Shown: in pieces, positions 16,971 through 25,918 of the stretch
How positions within the stretch are numbered: position 1 is the first letter of the stretch
Layout: every line of letters starts with the position of its first letter
Assembly (NCBI GenBank): GCA_021791145.1
Contig: JAJYXE010000027.1
Location: 1 to 59,674, forward strand
Length of the DNA: 59,674 bases
Reading direction: 5' to 3'
Origin: Actinomycetes bacterium
GTDB lineage: Bacteria; Actinomycetota; Acidimicrobiia; Acidimicrobiales; RAAP-2
Notes under the pieces: model-generated
Seen by the model: the letters and a program-made list of their open reading frames with translations, nothing else
Databases searched by the model: none
Told to the model about the DNA's origin: nothing
Translations under genes and position numbers: made by a program

Positions 16971-16998
16971 TTGACGAAAAGTTGATCGCCGATAGTGG
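16971..16998 (+). promoter_or_regulatory. Weak candidate promoter
   Basis: TTGACG (16971-16976) is followed after 16 nt by TAGTGG (16993-16998), in a local AT-rich patch. The -35 is good but the -10 is poor. Confidence 0.25.
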
Positions 16999-17300
16999 CT
17001 GCAGTGTTCTTGCGGGAAAAGCATGGTCAGCCGAAGGGTGGACTTGTGTCACCGAGGGTGGAGGACGATCACGACGGCGACTTGATGCTGTCGCGACCGC
17101 TTCTCGTCGGAGCAGGGAGCAGCCGATGGAGCGACGCCAGGAGGCGCGCGAGAGGCTGACGAGCGCTACGGCGGTCGTCAGCACGCGTTCCCCAGGTGCG
17201 GTGGCCGCCTGGCCACGCGCGGAGCGCGCGTCACGCGTGTTCACGCCGTCGGACTCGCTCGTCACGTTGCACTCGCACGCGGTGCAACTGAAGAAGCCAT

Positions 17301-17332
17301 TCATCGGGAGTTCGCGGGGGGACTCCCGATGA
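17301..17332 (+). other. Perfect 11-bp hairpin in the leader
   Basis: TCATCGGGAGT (17301-17311) pairs with ACTCCCGATGA (17322-17332) around a 10-nt G-rich loop. It could be an attenuator, a terminator or an RNA-protein site. Confidence 0.65.
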
Positions 17333-17712
17333 CGCCCCGAACATCCGCCCAGGTCAGGGCAGTGTGCAGCCCGCGGTGCCCGGAAAGGGAGCCCGGGGCA
17401 GAGCGCCTCGTCGTCAAGACGTCGGGCCTGACGACCACCAGGTGCGCCTCACCACACCCGCCACACGCGTCACTCCCGCCACACGCGTCACGCACGTCAC
17501 GTGGCGCCAGCGTCACTGACGGCGACGCGCTTTGCGGCGGGAATGGCCCTGCGCTCTCAGGTCTCGGTCCCAGGCGACGGGTCGCACTGGCTCGCCCGAC
17601 GGCGGAGGGACCGACCATGGTGGCCGGTGAGGTGGTTGAGTGCCGCCTGGGGAGCGGCCGCGCGACGCGGCACCGGGGCGGCGCGCCCGTCTCACCGGCC
17701 ACCCCGTTCGCT

Positions 17713-17742
17713 GGGCGTGGAAGCGATCGCTTCCGGACGCCC
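17713..17742. promoter_or_regulatory. Long palindrome, candidate operator or RNA stem
   Basis: A perfect 16-bp palindrome GGAAGCGATCGCTTCC (17719-17734) is flanked by GGGCGT and ACGCCC, which also pair if GG at 17735-17736 is bulged out. It lies about 120 bp upstream of the first surface-protein gene. A dimeric regulator could bind it. Confidence 0.5.
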
Positions 17743-17864
17743 CCATGTGGGGCATCCCGACCAGTCCGCGCACCGTGCCCCGGTTTCCCCGCCAACGAAT
17801 GGCCGGCGCCACCGGTGAGCATCCCAGGAGTCGCAGTGAGAACCGCTGAGGACAAGGAGAGCAA

Positions 17865-18641
17865 ATGAAACTTCCAGGGTTGTTATTCAAGAGCAGCACC
17901 CGGGGCGCCTGGGTGCTGCTGGCCGGTATCGGCACGGCGGGGGCGCTCACGCTCGCACCGTTGGCGGTGGGAGTCGGCCAGGCTGGCGCGACAACTCCCA
18001 CGCCTGTCACGACGACCACCACGGTCGTCACGAACGGCACATGGACGTCTCCTCAAAGCGCTACAGGCAAGGTGCTCGTCGAGTGCCCGGTCACCACAAC
18101 CGGCGGGTACACATATGTCACCATCACAGGCGCCACATGGATCTGGGCGAACAAAGGACAGGCACCATGCCAGTCAACACCCCACGGCCCAGGCAGTGTG
18201 ACAGCCGGGACTGTCACGCTGACGACGACGTTCACAATCCCCGGCATCCCACAGGGCGCGACCCTCACACTGGCCGCTGACAACGGCGCCACAGTGCGCA
18301 TCAACACAACTGGCGTGGCCTCAGTGGGACCGAGCACAACAGCCTCAAACTTCAACACGAAGCACCACACGACAATCGCAGCTACAGCGTTCCGTCAGGG
18401 CACGAACACGATCACGATCATCGGGACGAACGAGACATCCAGCGGCTACAACCCCGCGGGAGTCATCGCCAAGCTCACAGTCGTCTCCACGTCGACACCA
18501 ACGAACCTGTGCAAGAAGACAGGGTGGAGGGATTGGACGACGGCGCCTGGACCGTTCCAGAACCAGGGTGACTGCGTCTCGTACTTCGTGAAGAACCCCA
18601 ACGGGAACGACCCGACAATCCCGAACACGGCGCAGTCCTAG
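17865..18641 (+). CDS. Secreted Thr-rich protein with C-terminal NQGxCVSY module
   Basis: The 258-aa product has a signal peptide (hydrophobic run LLAGIGTAGALTLAPLAV, cut near VGQAGA). A beta-sandwich-like body ends with NTITIIGTNETSSGYNPAGV. A C-terminal Cys-containing module (CKKTGWRDW through NQGDCVSYF) resembles short motifs seen at the ends of other bacterial secreted proteins. ATG 17865 follows AAGGAGA at good spacing. Threonine is coded by ACA in about 11 of 24 cases between 18177 and 18450, with ACC almost absent. It is the first gene of the surface cluster. No enzymatic motif is visible. Confidence 0.82.
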   Translation: MKLPGLLFKSSTRGAWVLLAGIGTAGALTLAPLAVGVGQAGATTPTPVTTTTTVVTNGTWTSPQSATGKVLVECPVTTTGGYTYVTITGATWIWANKGQAPCQSTPHGPGSVTAGTVTLTTTFTIPGIPQGATLTLAADNGATVRINTTGVASVGPSTTASNFNTKHHTTIAATAFRQGTNTITIIGTNETSSGYNPAGVIAKLTVVSTSTPTNLCKKTGWRDWTTAPGPFQNQGDCVSYFVKNPNGNDPTIPNTAQS

Positions 18642-18779
18642 TCCGTCGGCGCGGAGCCTGGGGGGTGTTGTGGCCAGTTCTGTCATCGGGAGAACCGAGT
18701 TCCTTGGTCCCCGACGTTCCGTCCGAGACGGGCGCCGGGTGACCGAGGGACCGATCACCATCGAAGGAGAGACCCAGCG

Positions 18780-19208
18780 ATGACCGACACCGCCGTCGAG
18801 CCGGTGACCGTGCTCCCGACTGTCGAGTCCGCCGCCAAGGCGGAGGTCCGCCTCTCGCGCTGGCAGAGCTTCGGGCTCGCGCTTGGCAGCCTCGTCCTGG
18901 TTTTCGGCCTCGGGCTCGTGGTGATGCTCGCAGGCGGTGCGGTCATCCACGCTCTCAAGCCCACACGGCACGTCGACATCTTCGCTGCCTTGCACAACCG
19001 CTGGGTGGTGGGCGCACTTCTCGGGATCGCGCTGCTCTGGCTCCTTCCCCCACACCCGTGGGCGAAGCGGGTCATGGCATCGGGCTCCCAAGAGCAACCG
19101 GCCAAGGCCGGTCGGACGGAGGACGGTGGCGGGGGGGCCTCCACCGTCCATCTCGTTGTACCAGGGCCGGGTCCCGTCCACCGGCCGACCGGAGGGCAGC
19201 CGGGCTGA
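18780..19208 (+). CDS. Small two-helix membrane protein
   Basis: The 142-aa protein has a cytosolic N-terminus of about 30 residues. Two membrane helices follow, LALGSLVLVFGLGLVVMLAGG and VVGALLGIALLWLLP, separated by a short basic loop, and the tail is hydrophilic. The start ATG follows AAGGAGA. It carries no signal-peptidase or sortase catalytic motif, so it is not the processing enzyme of its neighbours. Its position between two exported-protein genes suggests an accessory role at the membrane. Confidence 0.7.
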   Translation: MTDTAVEPVTVLPTVESAAKAEVRLSRWQSFGLALGSLVLVFGLGLVVMLAGGAVIHALKPTRHVDIFAALHNRWVVGALLGIALLWLLPPHPWAKRVMASGSQEQPAKAGRTEDGGGGASTVHLVVPGPGPVHRPTGGQPG

Positions 19209-19280
19209 CCAGCTCGGTCCGGCAGCGCACGGCACGCAGTAGAGCAGTATGCGAAAGACAACAAGGAGGATCCAAGAGAC

Positions 19281-20249
19281 GTGAAACGAGCAACCCTAAA
19301 GAAGAAGTACGTCGCCGGCGCACTTGCCGCCGGGCTCATCATGGGCGCCGGTGGGATCGCAGCCGCGTACTTCACCGCGACAGGAACTGGAACAGGCAAG
19401 GTCAACGTCGGTACAGCCACGCCGTTCAGCGTGACCCAGACCGCTGGTTCCCTGAGCGGGAAGCTGTACCCAGGCCAGTCCGTGACGACGACGTTCAAGA
19501 TCACGAACAACGGCGAAGGCATCGAGCACTACACCCTTACGTCGACAGACATCGTCGCGGCGATGAGCGCGAGCGGCACAGTGATCACAGCGTTCCAGAC
19601 GACACCAAGCCGAGAAGTGGTTCCAGGCTGCAAGGGATCGTGGTTCACGGCCACAGTCCTGAGTGGAAGCTCCAACACACTCAACCCTGGTGCTAGTACG
19701 ACAGCGAGCGTGAAGGTCACCATGACCAACGGGACAGGTAGTGGGTCGACACAGAACGCCTGCCAGACAACGTTCCCCAAGCTCGATGTCGCCTTCGGCG
19801 GACCCGCAGGCTTCGCGTTGTTCGAAGCAGAAGGTGGGAGCGCCCACTGGACTGGAAAGACCCAGGCCACACTGACGATCCCGGCGAATGCGCCCGCGCC
19901 CAACTCGACAGCCATCGGTGCGGCCGCGGGTATCGAGGTGCTGAAGCCTGGCACAGCCCTACCCACCACAGCGCCCACGTTCAAGACGAGTGCGGACCAC
20001 GCGGGCTCTCCGCGCTGGGACATCTTCTTCACTACAGGAGAACTCGTCGTGGGCTACCCAAGCAACGGTCCCGCAGGAGCAAACACAAAGTGGGCATTTA
20101 CAAACGGCAACAGCTATGTGCCGTGGTCCACAGTGCTCACGCATTACGCAGGGAAAGACGTGTCACAGGCGATCATCGTCATGACAGACACACAGCTCGG
20201 AACGACGGACGCCATCACGGCCGTCACATACGGCGGGCAGCACTTCTAG
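19281..20249 (+). CDS. Exported protein with SipW-type signal and LYPG module
   Basis: The 322-aa product starts with a basic segment, a hydrophobic helix (VAGALAAGLIMGAGGIAA) and the sequence AAYFTATGTGTGKVNVG. This matches the SipW-cognate signal class used by TasA/camelysin-type matrix proteins. A beta-sandwich follows with SGKLYPGQSVTTTFKITNNG. The second half (about residues 170-322) has two Trp-containing sheet segments and no known name. AAGGAGG lies upstream of GTG 19281. Alternate Thr codons (ACA, ACG) dominate. A structural fibre or matrix subunit is the best guess. The cognate signal peptidase is not in this window. Confidence 0.8.
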   Translation: MKRATLKKKYVAGALAAGLIMGAGGIAAAYFTATGTGTGKVNVGTATPFSVTQTAGSLSGKLYPGQSVTTTFKITNNGEGIEHYTLTSTDIVAAMSASGTVITAFQTTPSREVVPGCKGSWFTATVLSGSSNTLNPGASTTASVKVTMTNGTGSGSTQNACQTTFPKLDVAFGGPAGFALFEAEGGSAHWTGKTQATLTIPANAPAPNSTAIGAAAGIEVLKPGTALPTTAPTFKTSADHAGSPRWDIFFTTGELVVGYPSNGPAGANTKWAFTNGNSYVPWSTVLTHYAGKDVSQAIIVMTDTQLGTTDAITAVTYGGQHF

Positions 20250-20362
20250 TCCTGGTCACGTCGTAGTGGTCCGTAAGGACCGAAGGGTCCGGAGATATGT
20301 GAGGCCGGGTCACGGAGATGTCGGCTCCGCGGCCCGGCCATCCGGCCCCGTGAGCACACCAT

Positions 20363-20392
20363 CGAGCCCCAGACGATCACCTCTGGGGCTCG
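20363..20392 (+). terminator. Perfect 11-bp stem-loop terminator
   Basis: CGAGCCCCAGA (20363-20373) pairs with TCTGGGGCTCG (20382-20392) around an 8-nt loop, 114 nt after the stop. A smaller GGTCC-GTAA-GGACC hairpin lies near 20267. This separates the 19281 gene from the following operon, although partial read-through is possible. Confidence 0.75.
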
Positions 20393-20469
20393 CCGGTGGG
20401 TTCACCTACTCCTCAACAAGGCCGACAAGATGAGGATCTCGACGAGTCGATGAAGCACACGGTGGGTTC

Positions 20470-21105
20470 GTGACGACCAAGACATCGCTCTTTGCCGACG
20501 CCGTCGTGCGCGACCGGATCAAGGCACTCGGCGAGAGGGCCAGTGCGCACGCGACGCGCGAACGGCGGCGCACTCCGAAGCGAGCTCGTCTACGCACCAC
20601 CAGGCGGCTCGGCCCCCTTCGGCTCGCCCCAGGGGTGGTCGCCGTGACGACCCTTTTCCTCGGGCTTTTCGCCGGGACCGCCTACGCCTACTTCTCAGCC
20701 ACAGGCTCAGGGACCGGCGAGGTGAGCGTCGGACACCTCCAAGCGGTGGTCGTCGAGCACGCGACCGCCACGGTCACGACGCGGCTCTTCCCGGGCGGGA
20801 CCGGGACACTCGACCTGTCGCTCACAAATCCGAACACCTTTTCGGTGACCCTGATCGGTGTGACCGGTGACGGTCCGGTCACGGTGACAGGCGGCGGTTC
20901 GGCGTGCACGAGCGGCAGCGCAACGACACCGGGAACTTCGGGTGTCTCAGTGGAGGGCAGCCTCGCAACCGGTCTGAGCGACACGTTGGCGCCTGGATCC
21001 ACGTCGCTCACCTTCGCCAACGGAGCCTTGATGGCGACCAGCTCCAACACGACATGCCAGGGGGCCACCTTCCACATCCCGGTCGCCGTGACGGTGCACA
21101 CGTGA
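20470..21105 (+). CDS. Exported protein with SipW-type signal and LFPG module
   Basis: The 211-aa protein has an unusually long basic N-terminus of about 55 residues. A hydrophobic helix follows (VVAVTTLFLGLFAGTAYA), and then YFSATGSGTGEVSVG, again a SipW-type junction. The mature part carries RLFPGGTGTLDLSLTNP and a beta-sandwich with two cysteines. The TNTF-like turn after the LFPG strand aligns with the modules in the 19281 and 23247 products. The GTG start has a poor ribosome binding site. The stop overlaps the next start (GTGA), which begins a coupled operon that runs to 26645. Confidence 0.78.
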   Translation: MTTKTSLFADAVVRDRIKALGERASAHATRERRRTPKRARLRTTRRLGPLRLAPGVVAVTTLFLGLFAGTAYAYFSATGSGTGEVSVGHLQAVVVEHATATVTTRLFPGGTGTLDLSLTNPNTFSVTLIGVTGDGPVTVTGGGSACTSGSATTPGTSGVSVEGSLATGLSDTLAPGSTSLTFANGALMATSSNTTCQGATFHIPVAVTVHT

Positions 21106-22871
21106 GCAGGCTTCGACGACTCGGCGCGGCCGTGGCGAGGTCAGAGCGCACGGACCCTCGTCGTCCTCGGCTCCGCTACGTCGCGCTCATCGCCCTGGGC
21201 TTCCTCCTTGCCGCCTCCGGCGCCGCCTACGCCTTCTTTTCTGCCAACAGCTCGGGCACATACGGGCTCGCCCAAGCAGGACAGCTCGCCCCCCCGGCGT
21301 CGTTCTCTGCGAGCGTGATCTCGGCGTCGACGGTCGAGCTCACCTGGAGCGCCCCGACACCGGCTCCACCGGGGAGCTACTCCTACGTCCTCACCGGCAC
21401 ACTCGGGACCGGAGGCACCTGTTCGGCGTCCATGCCAGAAGGCGCCACCGGATGCAACGTCGAGGGGCTCACGTCGACCACGCACCACTCCTGGACGCTC
21501 GCCGTCAAGTTCCACACATGGCTGAGCACCCCGAAGCCCGCGTCGGCCACAACCAAAGGCGCGGTGCCCGCCCTCTGCGGGATCGGCGGCGTCACGTCGT
21601 GGACGGGGCCAGCGACAAAGCCCGTCGCCTATCCAGGATGCGTCCAGCCGACAGACCTGCTCGTCCTCGTCCTCGCCCGCTCGCACAACAACACGGCTGC
21701 GTGCCCACCAAGCTGGACACTGCGGGCGACAGGCACAGTGACCGCCGGGAAGTACCACGCCTTCTTGGAGGTGTGCTCACGGGTCTACGTCTCAGGGGAC
21801 GCCGTGACAATGACAGTCAAGGGCACAGCAGTGAGGGGATCGTCCGCTGAGGTCGCCGCGTTCGAAGGGGTGACAACGACGACCCCGTTCGACACCACAC
21901 CGACGAGCACGCAAGACTTCACGTCTGTATCGGCGAAGGGCGCAGCGACGTTCAGCGCCCCTGGCTTCACGACCACCGCTGCCCACGACCTCGCCCTCTC
22001 CGTCGTCATGGAGAACGACACGACGACGACGATCCCGGTGCTCAGCCTCACCGCGGCGCCCACAACACGCGGCTTCGACGCGCAGAGCTCAGGGGGGATG
22101 CAGAGCACAGAGAGCGACGCGCTCGACGTCGCCACGAAGCCCGCCACGGCTCCTGGACCTGTGGTGTTCCCCACCTGGACCAGCACCGTCACCAACGCGA
22201 CGGACGTGTGGATCGGCGAGAGCCTCGCCTTGCGGCCAGATCCTCCGAGCGGGTCGGTGAGCCCCGCTGCCTTGCTGTCGGCGCCCTCCGTCGCTGGGAT
22301 CAGCCCGTCGACAGGACCCGTGGTCGGTGGCACGCAGGTCACGGTCACCGGGACCGGCTTTGCCCCTACAGCGACGGTGTCCTTCGGGACGACGTTGGCG
22401 GCCAAGGTCACCGTCGAGAGCGCGACCGAGCTCGTCGCCACCTCGCCAGCGCACGGCGCTGGACCGGTCGATGTCACGGTGACCGAGGGCACAAGGACCT
22501 CGGCAACGTCCTCGGCCGACCTCTTCACCTACGTGACATCGGCGTCTTCTCCGTCGTCCTCGACCGCGCCAACCCTGACCGGTGTCGCGCCGTCGTCAGG
22601 GTCCGTCACAGGGGGGACCATCGTCACGGTCACCGGCACCGGGTTCACCACGACAACCGCGGTCGCCTTCGGGACAACCGCGGCTGCGAGGGAGACCGTG
22701 ACAGGGCCGACCCGTTTGACCGTCGTCGCGCCCCCGCACGCGATAGGGGTGGTCACACTGAGCGTGACCACGCCGTCGGGGACCTCGGATCCGAGCGCCG
22801 CTGACCAGTTCACCTACACGTCCCCGTCCGCTCCGGCGACACCGGGCAGCACAGCTGTGGGGACACGCTGA
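21102..22871 (+). CDS. Exported multidomain protein with two IPT/TIG domains
   Basis: The 589-aa product has a basic start, a membrane helix (VALIALGFLLAASGAAYA) and FFSANSSGTYG, a SipW-like junction. A fibronectin III-like segment follows (ELTWSAPTPAPPGSYSYVL). A lectin-like or jelly-roll part with TDLLVLVLARSHN and WIGESLALRPDP spans about residues 160-385. Two IPT/TIG Ig-like domains (VAGISPSTGPVVGGTQVTVTG and LTGVAPSSGSVTGGTIVTVTG) complete it. These folds mediate adhesion and surface display. GTG 21102 overlaps the preceding stop. No wall anchor is present at the C-terminus. Confidence 0.82.
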   Translation: MSRLRRLGAAVARSERTDPRRPRLRYVALIALGFLLAASGAAYAFFSANSSGTYGLAQAGQLAPPASFSASVISASTVELTWSAPTPAPPGSYSYVLTGTLGTGGTCSASMPEGATGCNVEGLTSTTHHSWTLAVKFHTWLSTPKPASATTKGAVPALCGIGGVTSWTGPATKPVAYPGCVQPTDLLVLVLARSHNNTAACPPSWTLRATGTVTAGKYHAFLEVCSRVYVSGDAVTMTVKGTAVRGSSAEVAAFEGVTTTTPFDTTPTSTQDFTSVSAKGAATFSAPGFTTTAAHDLALSVVMENDTTTTIPVLSLTAAPTTRGFDAQSSGGMQSTESDALDVATKPATAPGPVVFPTWTSTVTNATDVWIGESLALRPDPPSGSVSPAALLSAPSVAGISPSTGPVVGGTQVTVTGTGFAPTATVSFGTTLAAKVTVESATELVATSPAHGAGPVDVTVTEGTRTSATSSADLFTYVTSASSPSSSTAPTLTGVAPSSGSVTGGTIVTVTGTGFTTTTAVAFGTTAAARETVTGPTRLTVVAPPHAIGVVTLSVTTPSGTSDPSAADQFTYTSPSAPATPGSTAVGTR

Positions 22872-22872
22872 G

Positions 22873-23250
22873 ATGCAAGACGACGCGACCGCCTTCCTCT
22901 CGCACCCCGGCGCACCGGTCGGCACGACGCCTCGAGACCCGCCCACCTCTCTTTCAGAGGACCTCGGGCGCCTCCAGCGCTACGCGAAGGCCCTCCTCGA
23001 CGGCGTCGCTCTCCCAGAAGACGTCGACGAGGACTGGCCGGGGTTCTTCCGGCTCGCCGACGCGTTCGTGGTGGACGTGGGCTCTTCTCGCCTAAAGGCG
23101 CTGCGCGCCCAGGCGTCGCTCTTCGAAGGCTGGGGCGAAGACCCCCTCACCGAGGGCGACCGGGCCTTCTTGGTCCGGCTCTTGAACGAGACCGCTGACG
23201 CCTGGGGCGAACGGGCACATGGACCCAGGAAGACAAGGACTGCCCGATGA
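22873..23250 (+). CDS. Small cytosolic 'EDW/FF' family protein, paralogue A
   Basis: The 125-aa protein has no signal or membrane segment and looks all-alpha. Its core, RYAKALLDG through EDWPGFFRLADAFV and SSRLKALRAQ, aligns clearly with the product of 26133-26645. I do not recognise the family. It is coupled on both sides: it starts one base after the upstream stop and overlaps the next gene by 4 bp (ATGA). It is cytosolic inside an operon of exported proteins, so a role as chaperone, regulator or secretion adaptor is possible. That is inference from position only. Confidence 0.72.
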   Translation: MQDDATAFLSHPGAPVGTTPRDPPTSLSEDLGRLQRYAKALLDGVALPEDVDEDWPGFFRLADAFVVDVGSSRLKALRAQASLFEGWGEDPLTEGDRAFLVRLLNETADAWGERAHGPRKTRTAR

Positions 23251-25130
23251 GCGCTGCGGGGGAGAAGCTGCGCAGGGCGCTTTCGACCGCAGGGGTCGCG
23301 ATGCTCGTCGCCGTCGGGTCCTACGCGCTCTCCGGCGTCCTCGTCGCCCCCCACCCGGCGTTCGCCTTGAGCGCGGCGAAGAACTTCTCCATCACGAGCA
23401 CGGTTTATGCCACGACATGCACGAAGACAGCGACAGCGAAGCTCTACCCAGGGGTCGCGCGCTGCCTCGCGGTGAGCGTGCACGACCCGCTCTCGGTCGG
23501 CATCCACGTGACCTCCCTTACTGCGACGCTGACACCGTCGACGCCGTTCAGCCCGGTCACGACCACATCGAAGCTCGCCAAGTGCACACCATCGTGGCTG
23601 ACGCTCGGCACCCTTCCACACACATTCACGATCCCAGCCGGCGGCACAGACGTCGTCACGACCACCATCGAGCTCACGACAACGCGGACCAACCAGGACA
23701 ACTGCGAGGGCGGCACGTTCCACCTCGCCTACTCGGGCTCGGCCACCTTCACCGACACGACGACGACGGCCCTCACCATCACGGGCAGCAGGCACCAGCG
23801 CACCCTGCACGCCACCGTGACGCCCGGGAACCCCTCCTCCGACCCCTACGGCCCGGGCACCACGACAGCGCCGGTCCACCACGTGGTCTTCTACGCCTGC
23901 ACAACAGCCTCGTGCACGACGAGGTCGATGCTCGCCACCGCCACACTTTCGACAACGACACCGACCACCAAGGTCGCCACCGCCTCGACCAAGGTCACCG
24001 GGCTCTCGGCGGGCACCCACACCTTCGAGGCCGTCTACCCGGCCACAGCCGAGAACCCGGGGACATTCGCAGGCTCCTCTGGCTTCGCATCGACGACGGT
24101 CGCCGCCGCGCCGACCTCCCTCCCGCCACCCCCGGCACCCCCTGGCGCCCGCTTCAGCGTCAAAAAGACCGACACCCCCGGGACAGGCAAGCCCGTCGTG
24201 GCGGGCGGGACCATCGGCTACACGCTGAGCGCAAAGGACGTCGGCACAGCGCCCGGCACCGCCACGATCAGCGACCCTTTGCCCACGAACGTGACGCTGT
24301 CTGGGACCCCGGCGTGCGCGACAGTCGCTGCGGGGGACACCTGTGCGGTCACGGCCACGGGGTCCACGCTCACGATGACGGTCGACCTCGCCGCGGGCGA
24401 CTCGGCGAAGGCGGACTTCGACGCCGTGGTCAGCGCGTCGGACACGGCGAGCGTCACCAACACCGCCACGATCACCCAGGGCGCGTGCACAGCTGACGCC
24501 TGCACCTCTTCGGTCACCAACCCCGTCGTCGTCTTGAGCGTCGCAAAGTCCTCCACACCCCCGAGCGGCTCGGTCGTCTCGCACACAGCCCGGCTCACCT
24601 ACACGCTCACTGCCACCGACTCGGGCACCGCCCCTACGACACCGCTCACCCTGCGCGACACGGTCCCGGCCGGGACGACCTATGTGGCGGGCTCTGCCAC
24701 CTGCGGGGGGCAGCCGGGCTGCAGCGTGACCGAGGCGACAGGGACCATCACCTGGTCAGGGGTCGTCGTCCAGCCCGGCACCGCCAACGCCCTTTCCCTC
24801 AGCTTCGCCGTCATCGTCGAGAGGACCGACACGACGGGGGAGAAGATCGCCAACACCGCCACCTTCAGCAACGACGGGACGTCCACCTGCACCACGTCGA
24901 GGTGTGCGACCGACACGGTGACAGCGGTCGTGACAGCCAAGAAGAGCGCGGCGACACACGCACCCCCGCCGGTCTCGCCGATCCCCTCGGCGACCACACC
25001 GCACACCGGAGAGCCCTTCGCAGGGTCTTTCCCCTACGAGCTGGCCGGCATCGTCTTGGGGCTCGGGCTGCTCGGCGCAGGAGAGTGGCTCAGGCGACGG
25101 CGCCGCGCCCCGGCGCAGGGGTCCAGGTGA
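23247..25130 (+). CDS. Surface protein with LYPG module, DUF11 repeats and sortase-like tail
   Basis: The 627-aa product has a signal peptide ending near HPAFALSAA. An LYPG beta-sandwich follows (AKLYPGVARCLAVSVHDPLS, about residues 65-85). Next comes a region with four Cys (about 100-210), a bacterial Ig-like domain, and two DUF11-type repeats starting FSVKKTDTPGTGKPVVAGG and LSVAKSSTPPSGSVVSH. The C-terminus reads TPHTGEPF, a hydrophobic helix (LAGIVLGLGLLGAGEWL) and RRRRR, the layout of a cell-wall sorting signal with T in place of the usual leading L. Covalent anchoring by a sortase encoded elsewhere is likely. ATG 23247 overlaps the upstream stop. Confidence 0.85.
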   Translation: MSAAGEKLRRALSTAGVAMLVAVGSYALSGVLVAPHPAFALSAAKNFSITSTVYATTCTKTATAKLYPGVARCLAVSVHDPLSVGIHVTSLTATLTPSTPFSPVTTTSKLAKCTPSWLTLGTLPHTFTIPAGGTDVVTTTIELTTTRTNQDNCEGGTFHLAYSGSATFTDTTTTALTITGSRHQRTLHATVTPGNPSSDPYGPGTTTAPVHHVVFYACTTASCTTRSMLATATLSTTTPTTKVATASTKVTGLSAGTHTFEAVYPATAENPGTFAGSSGFASTTVAAAPTSLPPPPAPPGARFSVKKTDTPGTGKPVVAGGTIGYTLSAKDVGTAPGTATISDPLPTNVTLSGTPACATVAAGDTCAVTATGSTLTMTVDLAAGDSAKADFDAVVSASDTASVTNTATITQGACTADACTSSVTNPVVVLSVAKSSTPPSGSVVSHTARLTYTLTATDSGTAPTTPLTLRDTVPAGTTYVAGSATCGGQPGCSVTEATGTITWSGVVVQPGTANALSLSFAVIVERTDTTGEKIANTATFSNDGTSTCTTSRCATDTVTAVVTAKKSAATHAPPPVSPIPSATTPHTGEPFAGSFPYELAGIVLGLGLLGAGEWLRRRRRAPAQGSR

Positions 25131-25918
25131 CCTCGGCCCGCAAGGTGTGCGGGGGCCTTGTCGGGCTCTTCGCGGCGCTCGTGGTCGTCGGGCTCCCCGC
25201 AGGGCTCGCTGCGGCCGGGTCCCGACACCCTGCACCTGCGGGCATGACGCTTGGCGGGGGCTGCAAGGGGGTGCTCAGCGCACGCAGCGCCAGAGGCAAG
25301 CTCCTCGACACCGCCTCGGGGCCTGGGGCCCTGGGGGCGAGCCCGACACTGCCCTTCCACCTCGCTCGTGGGGAAAGGATCGAGTGGTCGGGCTCGGTGC
25401 CGGCCGCTTCTGGCCCTGAGACCTGGTGGGTCCACGTCGACGGGTTGGGGTTCCTCTCTGGCAGCACCCTCAACGCCTCGCACCTGACGAGCGCTGCCGG
25501 GACCACCACCCTCGACAGCCTGGTGCCCTCCTGGCTCGGTCTGACCGGCCGCTACGAGGTGACCGGCGCCCTTGTTGGGACCAACGCGAGCTGTGCGGGG
25601 GCGCTCTACGTCGCGCTCGGAGGCGACCCTGCGACCGGGGCGCTGCTTTGGGTGGGCATCGTCTTGTTCTTCGTCGGGCTCGCGCTCGTCCTTGCGGCCC
25701 GCCCGACCTGGTACGCGCGCTACAGGGCCGCACCCCCGGGCCCGCTCAAGGCGACAGCGCTCGTCCGCAGCCCGCGCACAACCCTTCCGACCGGCTCGGT
25801 CATAAAGACACGCATCGTCGTGCACACCTCTGCCCAGGCGAGGCCGGGTGCAGAAGAACCGGTCCGTGCACCAGCAGAGGTGGCCACGCCCCACGACCAC
25901 GACGGGAGCGGGTCGTGA
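25127..25918 (+). CDS. Exported membrane-anchored protein of unknown function
   Basis: The 263-aa product has a signal peptide (GLVGLFAALVVVGLPAGLAAA). An extracellular domain of about 130 residues follows, with segments WWVHVDGLGFLSGSTLN and GLTGRYEVTGALVG and two cysteines. A membrane helix near residues 168-190 (LLWVGIVLFFVGLALVLAA) leads to a basic cytosolic tail of about 70 residues. GTG 25127 overlaps the upstream stop. The long cytosolic tail is unusual for a structural surface protein and could contact the cytosolic paralogues encoded on either side. Confidence 0.75.
   Translation: MTSARKVCGGLVGLFAALVVVGLPAGLAAAGSRHPAPAGMTLGGGCKGVLSARSARGKLLDTASGPGALGASPTLPFHLARGERIEWSGSVPAASGPETWWVHVDGLGFLSGSTLNASHLTSAAGTTTLDSLVPSWLGLTGRYEVTGALVGTNASCAGALYVALGGDPATGALLWVGIVLFFVGLALVLAARPTWYARYRAAPPGPLKATALVRSPRTTLPTGSVIKTRIVVHTSAQARPGAEEPVRAPAEVATPHDHDGSGS

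Larger units (their letters stand above)
16784..17864 (+). other. 1.1-kb gene-free leader before the surface-protein cluster
   Basis: No frame here has convincing coding character. Two abutting ORFs (16982-17332 and 17329-17868) have no ordered segments and look accidental. The stretch holds a possible promoter at 16971, an 11-bp hairpin at 17301, repeated CCACACGCGTCAC motifs near 17460-17490, and a 30-bp palindrome at 17713. A long regulatory leader or an unrecognised RNA is plausible. Confidence 0.5.

Noticed and set aside
16982..17868. Two abutting plus-strand frames (16982-17332, 17329-17868) before the surface cluster
   Set aside because: The composition is random, with no hydrophobic core or conserved motif. 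The ATGA overlap at 17329 lies within a hairpin and is probably chance.
18780..19208. Candidate SipW-type signal peptidase for the cluster
   Set aside because: The 142-aa product has two membrane helices but no serine/lysine or serine/histidine catalytic motif.
22980..24584. 534-codon minus-strand frame
   Set aside because: It is antisense to the paralogue A and sortase-tail genes, rich in Cys and Arg, with no recognisable fold.
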